Positions 34,171 to 42,223 are shown, numbered from the stretch's first letter. The stretch is DNA of 64,000 nt from Pelotomaculum schinkii (GCF_004369205.1 NZ_QFGA01000002.1:434001-498000); one strand, 5' to 3'. Translations and numbers: made by a program. Notes: generated from the sequence alone by a model not told the origin.

Positions 34171-34531
34171 CAAACTTCCACTCCTTTTCCACCTTCTCAT
34201 GCACCCCCAGGGGCTCGTCACCTTCCGTGAGGTCCATGAATTCCTTTTCCTCAACACACAAGCTATCACTGCCAAGCAGCTCCTGGCTTTTTTGCTCCGT
34301 GTTTGCTGCGGCTTGTTTTTTGGCGTCGAAGTCGAGCAGGCTGACCTGGACCCGGCTCAGCTCAACCAGCACCTGCTCGTTGGGCTTGAATTGCTTTAGC
34401 TCTAAAAGGTTCTCGCCGGTTAGCTCAATGTCCTCCAGAATCACCCGGATGGACTGCGCCCAGCCGTCTGACAGCACCCGGTTGACGATTTCGATCTTCT
34501 TCACTCTCGCTGTAAAGTCTGCTTTCCTCAT
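34160..34531 (-). CDS. Hypothetical protein of the phage-like module
   Basis: 123 aa. N-terminus KADFTARVKKIEIVNRVLSDGWAQSIRVILEDIEL, then a Gln/Ala/Lys-rich helix and an acidic tail (EEKEFMDLTEGDEP). Not recognised. Lies downstream of rusA and the DnaD-like gene, so possibly a phage recombination or regulatory factor; that is inference from position only. Confidence 0.6.
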   Translation of the reverse strand: MRKADFTARVKKIEIVNRVLSDGWAQSIRVILEDIELTGENLLELKQFKPNEQVLVELSRVQVSLLDFDAKKQAAANTEQKSQELLGSDSLCVEEKEFMDLTEGDEPLGVHEKVEKEWKFDAG

Positions 34532-34632
34532 CGCTTACTCCTTATTTTACCTTTATTTAGACACACCTGCCGCTAGCACCGTGACAGCAGAGGATGGAAA
34601 TCTAACGATGTGGGTGTATATATACTGCATTT

Positions 34633-35082
34633 CTATGGGGTCTGTGCGAATGAATTCGCACCTACATTTTTTGGAGATGTGCCCTTAAGCTCTTCCCTTA
34701 CCACCACTTCGGCCCGCTCCACCTGGTCGATCCTGCGCTCGGCCAGGATGCGCGTGACTTGCCGTTCATCCACATACGCCACTTTGTTTAACCCGTCCAC
34801 AATAGACTTGACGCAATTGTCCAGATCCGGCAGAGTTCCGGGCCGCCGCCGGCCGCCCTTGGTGTAACCTTTGGCCTGCGGGTTGAAATACACGGCGATT
34901 TCCATTTCCACCGTCCCGGTCGCCGGGCTTGTACACGCCTCTTTTCCAGCCCTAGCCACGCCTTTTTCGTAGTTTTCAGTTTCCGGTGGCGTGTATAAGA
35001 TCACGCTGCGCCCGCGATAGCCGATGCGGGGGCGGCCTTTGGGCACCGGCCGGCCTGGTATGGTTATTTTTACTTCGTTCAT
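34633..35082 (-). CDS. rusA: RusA-family Holliday junction resolvase
   Basis: 149 aa. ITIPGRPVPKGRPRIG at the N-terminus and PDLDNCVKSIVDGLNKVAYVDERQV, the RusA core with the metal-binding Asp residues (D-D-D). Cuts four-way junctions during phage replication or recombination. Typical lambdoid/Firmicutes phage replication gene. Confidence 0.92.
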   Translation of the reverse strand: MNEVKITIPGRPVPKGRPRIGYRGRSVILYTPPETENYEKGVARAGKEACTSPATGTVEMEIAVYFNPQAKGYTKGGRRRPGTLPDLDNCVKSIVDGLNKVAYVDERQVTRILAERRIDQVERAEVVVREELKGTSPKNVGANSFAQTP

Positions 35083-35093
35083 AGAAACCTCCC

Positions 35094-36008
35094 TTAAAGG
35101 TATAAGGACCTGATAAATTTTCTCTTTTTACTTTCATACGCATCTTGCTGACCGGCTTGTCCACTTTCCCGCGGGCTTCTCACCGGTTTCTCCTGGGGGA
35201 TTTCAGCGACGGTGCGAACACCCGCTTTCTGCCAGTTGACCAGGATACCGCCGGTGTAGGCCAGGGTCCGCTTGTCCTGGAGGGCTGCTCTGGCCAGGGC
35301 GGCCAGGAGCAATTCCTCTGGAAATTCACGCTGCCATTTGGTTAACTGGCTAGCTTCTAACGGTGAAAGCGGCCTGCCGAATTCTTTGGCAAAGCGCTCT
35401 GTCAAATCAACGACTACTACTACCTTCTTAAGATCTTTATTCTTTAAATTCTTAGGCGCTTGGGAAGGCTTGCCGCTGTAGTGCCCAGACTTCCTCACGG
35501 GTACAGTCCCGGGTACAGGTACGGGTACAGTTTCCGTACCCATAGGTGTACTCGAGGCACTCTCCAAGGGTACCGTTGCTGTACCCGGTAACGCATCAAC
35601 CAGTGTCATGGCTGTGTTTTTACCGGATATAGTTTCCGTACTGGCAGATGTACGCGATGCGCTCTCCACGGGTACAGCAACTGTACCCGACTGGTAATCC
35701 TGCCAGTTGGCCACACAGACCTTGACCCCATAGAACGGCTTGGCCTGCAGCTTGAGATAGCCGTTTTGCTCCAAGTATTTCAGGGCGTTTGAAACAGTGC
35801 TTTTGCTCATCTGCCGGCGGGCTTCACCGAGGACTTGCCGGATATGCTCGTAATTGAGCCACAGCTCTCCGACTTCCAGCTCCCGCGCCCGGTCGGGACG
35901 AGGGGCAGCCTCCAGAAGGCAATAGATCCACAGCTTGAAAGCCGTGCCCGGCATCTTTAAATGCCCGTTGTCTTTTAGTTTTCGCCACAGCTTGATCCAG
36001 CCCGCCAA
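35094..36008 (-). CDS. Phage replication organiser, winged helix plus DnaD-like domain
   Basis: 304 aa. N-terminal winged helix (GWIKLWRKLKDNGHLK, TAFKLWIYCLLEA, MSKSTVSNALKYLEQNGYLKL) that likely binds the phage origin. A linker of about 70 residues has repeated Gly-Thr-Val-x-Val-Pro units encoded by recurring ggtacag/gtacccg DNA. A C-terminal DnaD-like domain (LTERFAKEFGRPLSPLEASQLTKW) loads helicase factors. The linker repeats are unusual. Confidence 0.8.
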   Translation of the reverse strand: MAGWIKLWRKLKDNGHLKMPGTAFKLWIYCLLEAAPRPDRARELEVGELWLNYEHIRQVLGEARRQMSKSTVSNALKYLEQNGYLKLQAKPFYGVKVCVANWQDYQSGTVAVPVESASRTSASTETISGKNTAMTLVDALPGTATVPLESASSTPMGTETVPVPVPGTVPVRKSGHYSGKPSQAPKNLKNKDLKKVVVVVDLTERFAKEFGRPLSPLEASQLTKWQREFPEELLLAALARAALQDKRTLAYTGGILVNWQKAGVRTVAEIPQEKPVRSPRESGQAGQQDAYESKKRKFIRSLYL

Positions 36009-36030
36009 TGCTTTAAGCCTCCCCGCTGTT

Positions 36031-36393
36031 TCATTCGGACGCCACCAGCTTTAACTGGCAGCCAAACTTTGTCCGGGCGATGTTCTCCAGCGCCCTCGCC
36101 CGCCGGAAGATGGCCCTTGCCCTGGGCTTTAGGTGCCGGATGGCCACCTCCAGGTCCTCTAAGTCTTCAATCAGAAAGTAGCCGCCGCCCTCCGGCCCGG
36201 TGCTGCTGCCGATGGGCAGGCCCCGTTCCACCACCAGGCGGTAGATGATCTCACGAATTAACCTGTCATCAAGGCAGGCTATCCTGGTCAACCACCGGCG
36301 GCTGATGGCGTTCTTGTGGCCGGCCGGGATGCAGTCGAGGACTGCCTGCTCCCGCGGGCTTAAACCCTGGCAAATAAGCTTGTCCATTTTCAC
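36031..36393 (-). CDS. Hypothetical winged-helix-like phage protein
   Basis: 120 aa. LSPREQAVLDCIPAGHKNAISRRWLTRI and DRLIREIIYRLVVERGLPIGSS resemble a winged helix in which a recognition helix is followed by a glycine-rich wing (GPEGGGYFLIED). Probably DNA-binding; a helper of the replication organiser gene that follows. No exact family recognised. Confidence 0.6.
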   Translation of the reverse strand: MKMDKLICQGLSPREQAVLDCIPAGHKNAISRRWLTRIACLDDRLIREIIYRLVVERGLPIGSSTGPEGGGYFLIEDLEDLEVAIRHLKPRARAIFRRARALENIARTKFGCQLKLVASE

Positions 36394-36515
36394 TTCCCCC
36401 CTTGCTTATCCTGAAAATAACATTCTCCCGCTGCCTTATAAAAATGTAGAAATGTGTCGCCTCAGCATATATCGTGAATTGCCCCGCCCCCTGGTTGGAC
36501 CGGTATGGAGCGAGG

Positions 36516-36767
36516 CTATTCAGTTGTCAAATAGTTTGCTGGCGGTCCTACCAATTTGGTAGTATTTTGCTCATACAATTCCTCTGTAGTAACCCCTAAC
36601 ACTGAGGCTATTACATCAAGTTGTTCCGCTGTGATTTTACACCTGCCCGTCTCCAGGTAGTGATAGCCGATTCCGGTCTTATAACCAATTTTTTGGGCTA
36701 TTTGCCGCTGTGTTAAATTCTTTTGCTTGCGCAAACCTCTGATTTTTTCTAAATTAACCCGGCGCAT
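36516..36767 (-). CDS. XRE-family Cro-like regulator
   Basis: 83 aa from MRRVNLEKIRGLRKQK, with AGGTGAGG upstream. Helix-turn-helix LTQRQIAQKIGYKTGIGYHYLETGR. Divergent from the second XRE gene, across a 150-bp region with three operator-like palindromes. A fourth palindrome lies inside its own 3' end (36548-36562). Likely the lytic or early-phase regulator of the phage-like module. Confidence 0.85.
   Translation of the reverse strand: MRRVNLEKIRGLRKQKNLTQRQIAQKIGYKTGIGYHYLETGRCKITAEQLDVIASVLGVTTEELYEQNTTKLVGPPANYLTTE
36548..36562. promoter_or_regulatory. Operator-like palindrome O1, inside the cro-like gene
   Basis: CTACCAATTTGGTAG, a perfect 7+1+7 palindrome within codons for LVGPPANY. 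Same arms as O2. It may be a silencer or looping site. Confidence 0.6.
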
Positions 36768-36811
36768 GTTCCTCACCTGCCATTTCAGTAATAAGTTAAG
36801 CATATCATAAC

Positions 36812-36826
36812 CTACCATTATGGTAG
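36812..36826. promoter_or_regulatory. Operator palindrome O2
   Basis: CTACCATTATGGTAG, a perfect 7+1+7 palindrome in the region between the divergent regulators, upstream of the cro-like gene. Confidence 0.75.
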
Positions 36827-36841
36827 ATGTCAATATATCAT

Positions 36842-36856
36842 TTTCCATTATGGTAG
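36842..36856. promoter_or_regulatory. Operator half-degenerate copy O3
   Basis: Core CCATTATGGTAG as in O2, with the left three bases changed. Centre lies 30 bp from O2, close to three helical turns, so bound dimers could interact. Confidence 0.6.
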
Positions 36857-36859
36857 GTC

Positions 36860-36888
36860 TTGTTTTATTTTTTTTCCTGTGCTAAGAT
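36860..36888 (+). promoter_or_regulatory. Promoter of the plus-strand repressor
   Basis: TTGTTT, 17-nt spacer, TAAGAT. Transcription would begin about 36895, inside operator O4, so binding there would repress it. Confidence 0.6.
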
Positions 36889-36892
36889 AAAA

Positions 36893-36908
36893 CTACCAAA
36901 TTGGCAAG
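36893..36908. promoter_or_regulatory. Operator-like site O4 at the repressor start point
   Basis: CTACCAAATTGGCAAG: left arm identical to O1 (CTACCAA), right arm partly matched. Overlaps the predicted transcription start. Confidence 0.55.
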
Positions 36909-36917
36909 CTAGATGGG

Positions 36918-37283
36918 ATGATGGAGATGACACTTGGCAGGCGACTGAAAAAAGCGAGAGAAAGCAGGGAACTTACCCAAGTAGAGCTGGGCAGGCTTAT
37001 TGGCGTTACCGATGCGACAATCAACCGCTACGAAAAGGACTTAAGGAGCCCCGACCCGTCCACGCTAAAAAAACTGGCAAGTGTACTTGAAACCTCCGTT
37101 GATTACCTCCTTGAAACTACAAAGGGACCAGACCATGACTTTGAGCAGCTATGGCCGGAAGGGATCAAGGTTCTTCGCCGGGCGCATAATAAGCTCAGCG
37201 ACACTGAACGAGAAAGAATGTTAAGGCTAATAAATGCTTTTATCAAAGAGGCGGAAGATGAGGCCGAGAAGGGTAAGAAGTAG
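36918..37283 (+). CDS. XRE-family CI/ImmR-like repressor
   Basis: 121 aa. HTH GRRLKKARESRELTQVELGRLIGVTDATINRYE, then a helical dimerisation part. Several ATGs lie close together (36918, 36921, 36927) and no strong ribosome site favours one. The next gene, an ImmA-like protease, starts 26 nt before its end, so this is an ImmR/ImmA-type pair in which the protease cleaves the repressor after DNA damage or a signal. Confidence 0.85.
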   Translation: MMEMTLGRRLKKARESRELTQVELGRLIGVTDATINRYEKDLRSPDPSTLKKLASVLETSVDYLLETTKGPDHDFEQLWPEGIKVLRRAHNKLSDTERERMLRLINAFIKEAEDEAEKGKK

Positions 37284-38262
37284 TTTTGCCAGGTCAAGGG
37301 CCCGGATTTATTTGAGAGAGAGCGGCATTACAAGCCCACCCGTCAATGTTATCCGGTTAATTGAAAAACACGGCAAAATAGTGTGGGACCCAAACGCGGG
37401 CAATGGCTTTACAATCTATTACGAAAAACTGGATACTTACTGTGTATTTATTAATCCGGAGACTATGCCGGGCAGACTTAGCTGGACTTTGTGCCATGAA
37501 TTGGGACACATCGTCCTTGACCACTTTAATAAATATGACATGGCTAACCTGACCCCCTGGGAGGAAAAAATTCTCAACCGGGAAGCGGATATATTCGTCC
37601 GTGAGCTGCTTATGCCGGAGGATTGGGTTATAAAGTATTATTATCCACCTGTTACAGTGCCTCAAATGGGGGTATTGAAAGAGAAATTTGATGTATCGTG
37701 GGAAGCAATCAGTTACAGATTCAATGAATTAGGCATATGTAAAAAATTAGATATAGACGAAATGTTTTATGATTGGGACAGCAAGGGAGATAGCATAACG
37801 TATCTCCCTTATAATTTTATTGAGGACAAAAAACCGGTTAATCAGTATGTTATCGAGGTAAATTATTGCACTTCTATGAAGCCGGGGAGGGCCATCGCGA
37901 TGACAGTTCCATTTAAAATCCCTCGCAATGACGCGAAAATGAGATTTTTGGAGTGCCCTGTGTGCGGCAATAATCGCTTTTCTTATGACGCAAGCTTTTG
38001 TAAAATATGCGGCCTTTATCTTTTCAACGACTGCCTCCGCTCTCCATACGACCCCAGGAGGGATTACGAAGATGAATGCGGGCGGGCCAATGTTGCTAAT
38101 GCTCTTTACTGTGAGCACTGCGGCGCCAAAACGATGCTTTGCGAACAAATGGAAAGCCTGGGCTATGAAGTTGAGAAGATTAGAGAAATTGCCTTAGCCG
38201 GCGAAAACGAGACCACAGTCCGGACAGAGCCGCCGCTAAACGAGGATAAAATTCACAGCTAG
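37258..38262 (+). CDS. ImmA/IrrE-like metallopeptidase with C-terminal zinc ribbons
   Basis: 334 aa from MRPRRVRSSFARS (GAGGCGG upstream). HELGH zinc-protease motif in SWTLCHELGHIVLDHFN near residue 75, second metal ligand region NREADIFVRELLMP. Unlike standard ImmA it has about 160 extra residues with zinc ribbon motifs CPVCGNN...CKICG and, further on, CG...CEHCG. Partner repressor upstream. The last 65 codons are duplicated at 41.6-41.8 kb. Confidence 0.88.
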   Translation: MRPRRVRSSFARSRARIYLRESGITSPPVNVIRLIEKHGKIVWDPNAGNGFTIYYEKLDTYCVFINPETMPGRLSWTLCHELGHIVLDHFNKYDMANLTPWEEKILNREADIFVRELLMPEDWVIKYYYPPVTVPQMGVLKEKFDVSWEAISYRFNELGICKKLDIDEMFYDWDSKGDSITYLPYNFIEDKKPVNQYVIEVNYCTSMKPGRAIAMTVPFKIPRNDAKMRFLECPVCGNNRFSYDASFCKICGLYLFNDCLRSPYDPRRDYEDECGRANVANALYCEHCGAKTMLCEQMESLGYEVEKIREIALAGENETTVRTEPPLNEDKIHS

Positions 38263-38494
38263 CGGGCATTTGCGCTCACAAAAGACTCACCCGCTGATAA
38301 TTTTGCCGATTTCTTCCGCATCAAGCCCGCTTTGCCTGGCCACAACAATCGTCAGGGAGTTAATGCTTTTTTGCAAATCCTTAATCACAGGCTCTATCTT
38401 GATCAGCAGGTACCCGGCCACCACCATCGGGAAGCCGTAATTGGCTGCAAGTTTGAAGATTTCCTCCACAGGTTTTCACCACCTTACACTTTCA
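38064..38494. repeat. Direct repeat copy A flanking the ABC cassette
   Basis: Covers the 3' end of the protease gene, its trailer and the YvrJ gene. Nearly identical to 41619-42088 except that about 50 bp holding the left half of a terminator are missing here, and a few point changes. Confidence 0.9.
38287..38469 (-). CDS. YvrJ family small protein, copy A
   Basis: 60 aa: MEEIFKLAANYGFPMVVAGYLLIKIEP, one membrane helix, then a short helix ending IGKIISG. Differs from copy B in two residues (VIKDL/VMKDL and SGLD/SGID). YvrJ proteins usually sit with DUF2922 and DUF1659 genes; function unknown. This copy is separated from those partners by the cassette. Confidence 0.85.
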   Translation of the reverse strand: MEEIFKLAANYGFPMVVAGYLLIKIEPVIKDLQKSINSLTIVVARQSGLDAEEIGKIISG

Positions 38495-38532
38495 TCTATC
38501 GGTGACTTATACTACCACCTTAACGGAATGTA

Positions 38533-38560
38533 TAAGGTAGGGGGTTAATCCCCTACCTTA
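38533..38560. terminator. Terminator between YvrJ copy A and the ABC cassette
   Basis: TAAGGTAGGGG pairs perfectly with CCCCTACCTTA across a 6-nt loop, followed on the plus strand by TTTTT. It can end the minus-strand ABC operon and plus-strand transcription from the protease gene. Confidence 0.75.
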
Positions 38561-38629
38561 TTTTTGGCTTAATTGTACCAACCGTTTATGTATTTCACAA
38601 GCAAACAGTATGGTGTTCCGAAATCCGGA

Positions 38630-39337
38630 CTACTCGTTTAAAAAATGAATATCGTTTTCCGTGCTTTCGTCCGTATCAATCAGGAGGTCTTCCGGTATTC
38701 GCAGATAGAGAACCGTATCACCAAAGAAGTAGTCCGTTCTTTTCATAGAAAAACCCGTGCCGCTGAACTGAGCCATAGTGAAGTCATGATAAAACCGGAT
38801 CGCTTCCAGATGAATCCTTTCCGGCTGAAGTATTTCTAACTGATTATCTTTCAGCCGGATATCCGGCGGATTAGCCAGCGTTAAACGGTTTGATGATTTT
38901 GGGGCGTAGCTTAATACCTCCAGCTTGCCGTCGCGGACATCTTTTCTCTCCAGGACAATGCGAGTAGAATACCGTTCATAATCAGGGGCTGTTATTTTCA
39001 GGCGTTCTTCCTGATAATCAAAACTCCACCGGGCAATGATCTCCGCGCCTTCGTAATTGTCCAACCGGCCTTCATTGAACGCATCGTAAAACGCATTGAT
39101 CTGGGAATCATGATAAGAATACTGTCCCGGCCCGATCTCAATAACTTCGAACGGCTCCGGCGTACTAGATTTCGCAATCGCGTAAAACACAGGGACGGAG
39201 ACAAATAAAAGGGCCATATAGAAGCCGACCACCAGGCGGGTCTTACCCAGCGAAATGCGGACTTTGCTGAAGGCAACAAACGCAATGATAATCAGCAGAA
39301 GGAGCAGCAGGGTTATCAACGAAGCAATCAATGCCAT
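38630..39337 (-). CDS. Membrane-anchored hypothetical protein of the ABC cassette
   Basis: 235 aa. Two N-terminal helices (ALIASLITLLLLLLIIIAFVAF, LVVGFYMALLFVSVPVFYAI), then an extracytoplasmic beta-rich domain. Last gene of the GntR-ABC operon, overlapping the permease gene by 10 nt. Not recognised; probably an accessory or sensing subunit. Confidence 0.6.
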   Translation of the reverse strand: MALIASLITLLLLLLIIIAFVAFSKVRISLGKTRLVVGFYMALLFVSVPVFYAIAKSSTPEPFEVIEIGPGQYSYHDSQINAFYDAFNEGRLDNYEGAEIIARWSFDYQEERLKITAPDYERYSTRIVLERKDVRDGKLEVLSYAPKSSNRLTLANPPDIRLKDNQLEILQPERIHLEAIRFYHDFTMAQFSGTGFSMKRTDYFFGDTVLYLRIPEDLLIDTDESTENDIHFLNE

Positions 39338-40083
39338 TTCCTGACCTCCATTCTATTGAAAAACAGAATTACACATCCAAAAACGATGGACGATACAAGA
39401 ACAACCTTCAGGGCGAGGAGCGCGTGGGAACCTTCTGTGGAAAAAAACTCAATAGCGCTGATTAGTGTCCGGGCCTGGCCGGTACTTCGGGCCTCCATAA
39501 ACAATGTGCCAAAAAACAGGCCCGGTAGCAGCACGACAAAAGCAGGGTGCTGTTGCGTCAGCATGCCGATGAGATACCCGATGATGCTGAGAAGCGCCGC
39601 ATAAAGGGTGGCGGCGAAGATGCCGCTTAGTAAAGCCGGCGGCGCAATCCAAAAGGCGGGACCGGCATCTACCCCGCCATGGGAAAGGAACATGACCACA
39701 CGCAACAGTAGGCCGCATAATGTGGCGGTAACCCCGGCGATGACGGCGGCGGTGAGCAGAAAGGCCAGGCTGGAAAGGTGGCTGCTCAGACGATTTGAAA
39801 CAAAGGTAAAATCCGTTTTGAACCCGTTGTTGGCCATACTGATTCCGATACTGAAAGCCCAGATTAAAGTAAAGATGATGATCATATCGCCGGTAACATA
39901 TTTTATGGTGTAAGATATGCCCTGATTGCTGCCCCCCGAGGAGCCCACGCCATTAAGGGAGAAGAGAAACGCCAGCAACTGCACTGCAATCAAGGTGTAG
40001 AACAGGCCCGCGTGGGCTTTTGTCTTATAGTGATACTGCGTTTTTGCCACGGCAAGTATGCTAGTTTCGGTCAAAGACATCAT
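39328..40083 (-). CDS. ABC transporter permease
   Basis: 251 aa with six membrane helices typical of ABC-2 type permeases. Overlaps the ATPase gene by 23 nt. In YtrA-controlled operons such permeases export antibiotics or lipids; substrate here unknown. Confidence 0.8.
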   Translation of the reverse strand: MMSLTETSILAVAKTQYHYKTKAHAGLFYTLIAVQLLAFLFSLNGVGSSGGSNQGISYTIKYVTGDMIIIFTLIWAFSIGISMANNGFKTDFTFVSNRLSSHLSSLAFLLTAAVIAGVTATLCGLLLRVVMFLSHGGVDAGPAFWIAPPALLSGIFAATLYAALLSIIGYLIGMLTQQHPAFVVLLPGLFFGTLFMEARSTGQARTLISAIEFFSTEGSHALLALKVVLVSSIVFGCVILFFNRMEVRKWH

Positions 40084-40963
40084 CGATCCCTCCTTTGTTC
40101 CGCGCTGTCAGGTACATACAAAGATCGTCGGTGGCTACTGGTGAAATCGCCACGCCTTCGAGGCGGGCCTTTTGCATTTCCTCTTCTGCAAATTGGTTGC
40201 GGACGGCCATATACACGCTGTCCTTCCCCAGCTTTTTCCGGTATAAGACCTCGGCTTTTTCGGCCATCTCCGCAATAGTTTCCTCTTTGCCCTGCAGCCC
40301 GACGGCGTATTCTTTCAACTCATCGATAGGTATATGCAGGCATTTTTCGCCGTCCTTGATCAGTAAAAGATCATCTAAAATGTCGTTGATTTCATTCAAT
40401 AAGTGACTGGATAGAATGACGGTACGCGGATGCTGCATAAAGTCTTTTAACAGTGCACGGTAAAAATCTTTCCGCACCGCCGCGTCCATGCCGGTAGTGG
40501 GCTCATCAAAGATGGTCAGCGGACAGCGGGCGGCGAGGCCGAGAATCGCATTAAAGGCGCTGCGCATACCTTTGGAAAGCTTGCTGTGATATTGCCCGGG
40601 ATGCAGATTGAAGTATGTGAACAGCCCCACGGCTAATTTATGATCCCAATTTGCATAGAAGCGGCCCGCGGATTCCAGAATTTCACCGAGATTCATTGAT
40701 GCAGGCAAGACCATGTTTTCATCCACAAAAATCATGTTGGCGGAAACCTTGATATTGTTGAATGGGTTTTCTGAGAAAACCTGTATACTGCCTGCATTAG
40801 GGAGCAGGTATCCGGCAATCATCTTCAAAAGTGTGGTTTTTCCGGCGCCGTTTCGTCCGATTAGTCCGGTGATTTTATTGGGTGCCAGTGTGAAAGACAG
40901 GTTGTTGATCGCCGTGGTTCGCCCGAATGTTTTTGTCAGCCCGCTGCAATCAACGACATTCAT
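40061..40963 (-). CDS. ABC transporter ATP-binding protein
   Basis: 300 aa. Walker A GRNGAGKTT, signature SKGMRSA (weakly matching LSGGQ), Walker B LTIFDEP, switch H in VILSSHLL. YtrB-like. Overlaps the GntR gene by 4 nt. Confidence 0.92.
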   Translation of the reverse strand: MNVVDCSGLTKTFGRTTAINNLSFTLAPNKITGLIGRNGAGKTTLLKMIAGYLLPNAGSIQVFSENPFNNIKVSANMIFVDENMVLPASMNLGEILESAGRFYANWDHKLAVGLFTYFNLHPGQYHSKLSKGMRSAFNAILGLAARCPLTIFDEPTTGMDAAVRKDFYRALLKDFMQHPRTVILSSHLLNEINDILDDLLLIKDGEKCLHIPIDELKEYAVGLQGKEETIAEMAEKAEVLYRKKLGKDSVYMAVRNQFAEEEMQKARLEGVAISPVATDDLCMYLTARNKGGIDDVFDRN

Positions 40964-41349
40964 TGTGCTCCCTCCTCCTTTGCCTGAAGTTCTGCCGCTA
41001 CTAGCATTTTAATCAGGTCGTCCTTACTAACGTTCAGGCGCTTTGCTTCGGCGACCAACTCCAACACCAGTTGTTTTAAATTGCGTTTTATTCGTTTGCT
41101 GCGAATGGCCTCTCTGGCGTGGGAGGATACAAACATGCCAAGCCCTCTTTTCTTATACAAGAGTTTTTCGTCGGCCAAAATATTCAACCCTTTGGCAGCG
41201 GTGGCCGGGTTGACGTTAAACATGTCCGCCAATTGGTACTGGGAATACATTTTTTCATCGCTGGCGATGTTGCCGTTTAGAATCTCCATTTCAAGCCATT
41301 CTGCAATCTGGACATAAATCGGCTTTAGACTGTCTGTATCCAGCAGCAA
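40960..41349 (-). CDS. GntR-family regulator, YtrA subfamily
   Basis: 129 aa. Winged helix PIYVQIAEWLEMEILNG, SQYQLADMFNVNPATAAKGLNIL, short C-terminal dimerisation part as in YtrA. The first gene of its operon; it likely represses the operon through the palindrome just upstream until an inducing compound is sensed. Confidence 0.9.
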   Translation of the reverse strand: MLLDTDSLKPIYVQIAEWLEMEILNGNIASDEKMYSQYQLADMFNVNPATAAKGLNILADEKLLYKKRGLGMFVSSHAREAIRSKRIKRNLKQLVLELVAEAKRLNVSKDDLIKMLVAAELQAKEEGAQ

Positions 41350-41374
41350 ACGCTCACCTCCCCATCACCTGCTG

Positions 41375-41412
41375 GTAGTATAGTGAATTACTAATGTAAT
41401 GCACTATACTAC
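41375..41412. promoter_or_regulatory. GntR/YtrA operator
   Basis: Perfect 11-bp inverted arms GTAGTATAGTG and CACTATACTAC separated by 16 bp. The distal arm overlaps the -10 box of the operon promoter. Autoregulation by the adjacent GntR protein is expected. Confidence 0.8.
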
Positions 41413-41432
41413 GATCTCTGCTTTGATGTCAA
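41403..41432 (-). promoter_or_regulatory. Promoter of the GntR-ABC operon
   Basis: Minus strand TTGACA (41432-41427), 18-nt spacer, TATAGT (41408-41403), with the operator covering the -10 box. Confidence 0.7.
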
Positions 41433-41618
41433 TAGAAAACTGCTGATAAATCATCCTATCTCCCCCTGGAAGACCGCCGGTTTGACCGAGGGATTAAGGT
41501 TGCAGGATGAGCATTTCGTCCTGCGCCATAAACAATAAATGTTGCTGCACAGTTCAAAGATTACTCGGCACAAGAAAGGTACTCTTTTTAAATAGCACAA
41601 AAAAACCCTCGATATTCC

Positions 41619-41817
41619 TTACGAAGTTGAATGCGGGCGGGCCAATGTTGCTAATGCTCTTTACTGTGAGCACTGCGGCGCCAAAACGATGCTTTGCGAA
41701 CAAATGGAAAGCCTGGGCTATGAAGTTGAGAAGATTAGAGAAATTGCCTCAGCCGGCGAAAACGAGACCACAGTCCCGACAGAGCCGCCGCTAAACGAGG
41801 ATAAAATTCAGCTGTAA
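41619..41817 (+). pseudogene. Duplicated 3' fragment of the ImmA-like protease gene
   Basis: In frame from EVECGRANVANALYCEHCG through DKIQL-stop: the last 65 codons of the protease gene at 38068-38262 with few changes. It has no start and no promoter, and is joined on its left to unrelated sequence. It is a relic of duplication or of cassette insertion. Confidence 0.88.
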
Positions 41818-41827
41818 AACTTAAAGG

Positions 41828-41860
41828 AAATGTCCGCCTCTATATCTTCATAGATAGCGG
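41828..41860 (+). terminator. Hairpin after the protease gene fragment
   Basis: AATGTCCGC pairs with GCGGACATT. This is the terminator expected after the intact protease gene; copy A has lost its left arm, so the intact gene lacks it. Confidence 0.65.
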
Positions 41861-41881
41861 ACATTTGCGCTCACAAAAGAC

Positions 41882-42064
41882 TCACCCACTGATAATTTTG
41901 CCGATTTCTTCCGCATCAATCCCGCTTTGCCTGGCCACAACAATCGTCAGGGAGTTAATGCTTTTTTGCAAATCCTTCATCACAGGCTCTATCTTGATCA
42001 GCAGGTACCCGGCCACCACCATCGGGAAGCCGTAATTGGCTGCAAGTTTGAAGATTTCTTCCAT
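41882..42064 (-). CDS. YvrJ family small protein, copy B
   Basis: 60 aa, two residues different from copy A. GGGGGG precedes the ATG. It keeps the usual arrangement DUF1659-DUF2922-YvrJ on the same strand, so this is probably the original neighbour of those genes. Confidence 0.87.
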   Translation of the reverse strand: MEEIFKLAANYGFPMVVAGYLLIKIEPVMKDLQKSINSLTIVVARQSGIDAEEIGKIISG

Positions 42065-42197
42065 CGTTTTCCCCCCTTACACTTTCATGGCTTGCATCGG
42101 GTTTGCCCTTGTATACCGCGTCGGCAGCATGGGCATCTATCTTGTGCATATTTGCAATCATCCTATTTATTGACCGCCATGTCCGGCTTCCTTGCAG

Positions 42198-42223
42198 AAA
42201 AAGGGAGGAATTATCCTCCCTTT
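42198..42223 (-). terminator. Terminator after DUF2922
   Basis: Minus strand AAAGGGAGGA pairs with TCCTCCCTTT and is followed by TTC/T residues. Reduces read-through from DUF1659-DUF2922 into YvrJ copy B. Confidence 0.7.

Larger units (their letters stand above)
41619..42088. repeat. Direct repeat copy B flanking the ABC cassette
   Basis: Full version of the repeat: protease 3' fragment, complete terminator, YvrJ gene and its ribosome-site region, ending at ACTTTCAT as in copy A. Confidence 0.9.

Noticed and set aside
34060-34275. 71-aa minus-strand frame extending the 36-aa gene
   Set aside because: Its first half overlaps the 123-aa gene out of frame; only the coupled 36-aa ORF has a ribosome site.
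41507-41794. Plus-strand 95-aa frame in repeat copy B
   Set aside because: It reads the duplicated protease fragment in the wrong frame; the real frame matches the protease C-terminus.
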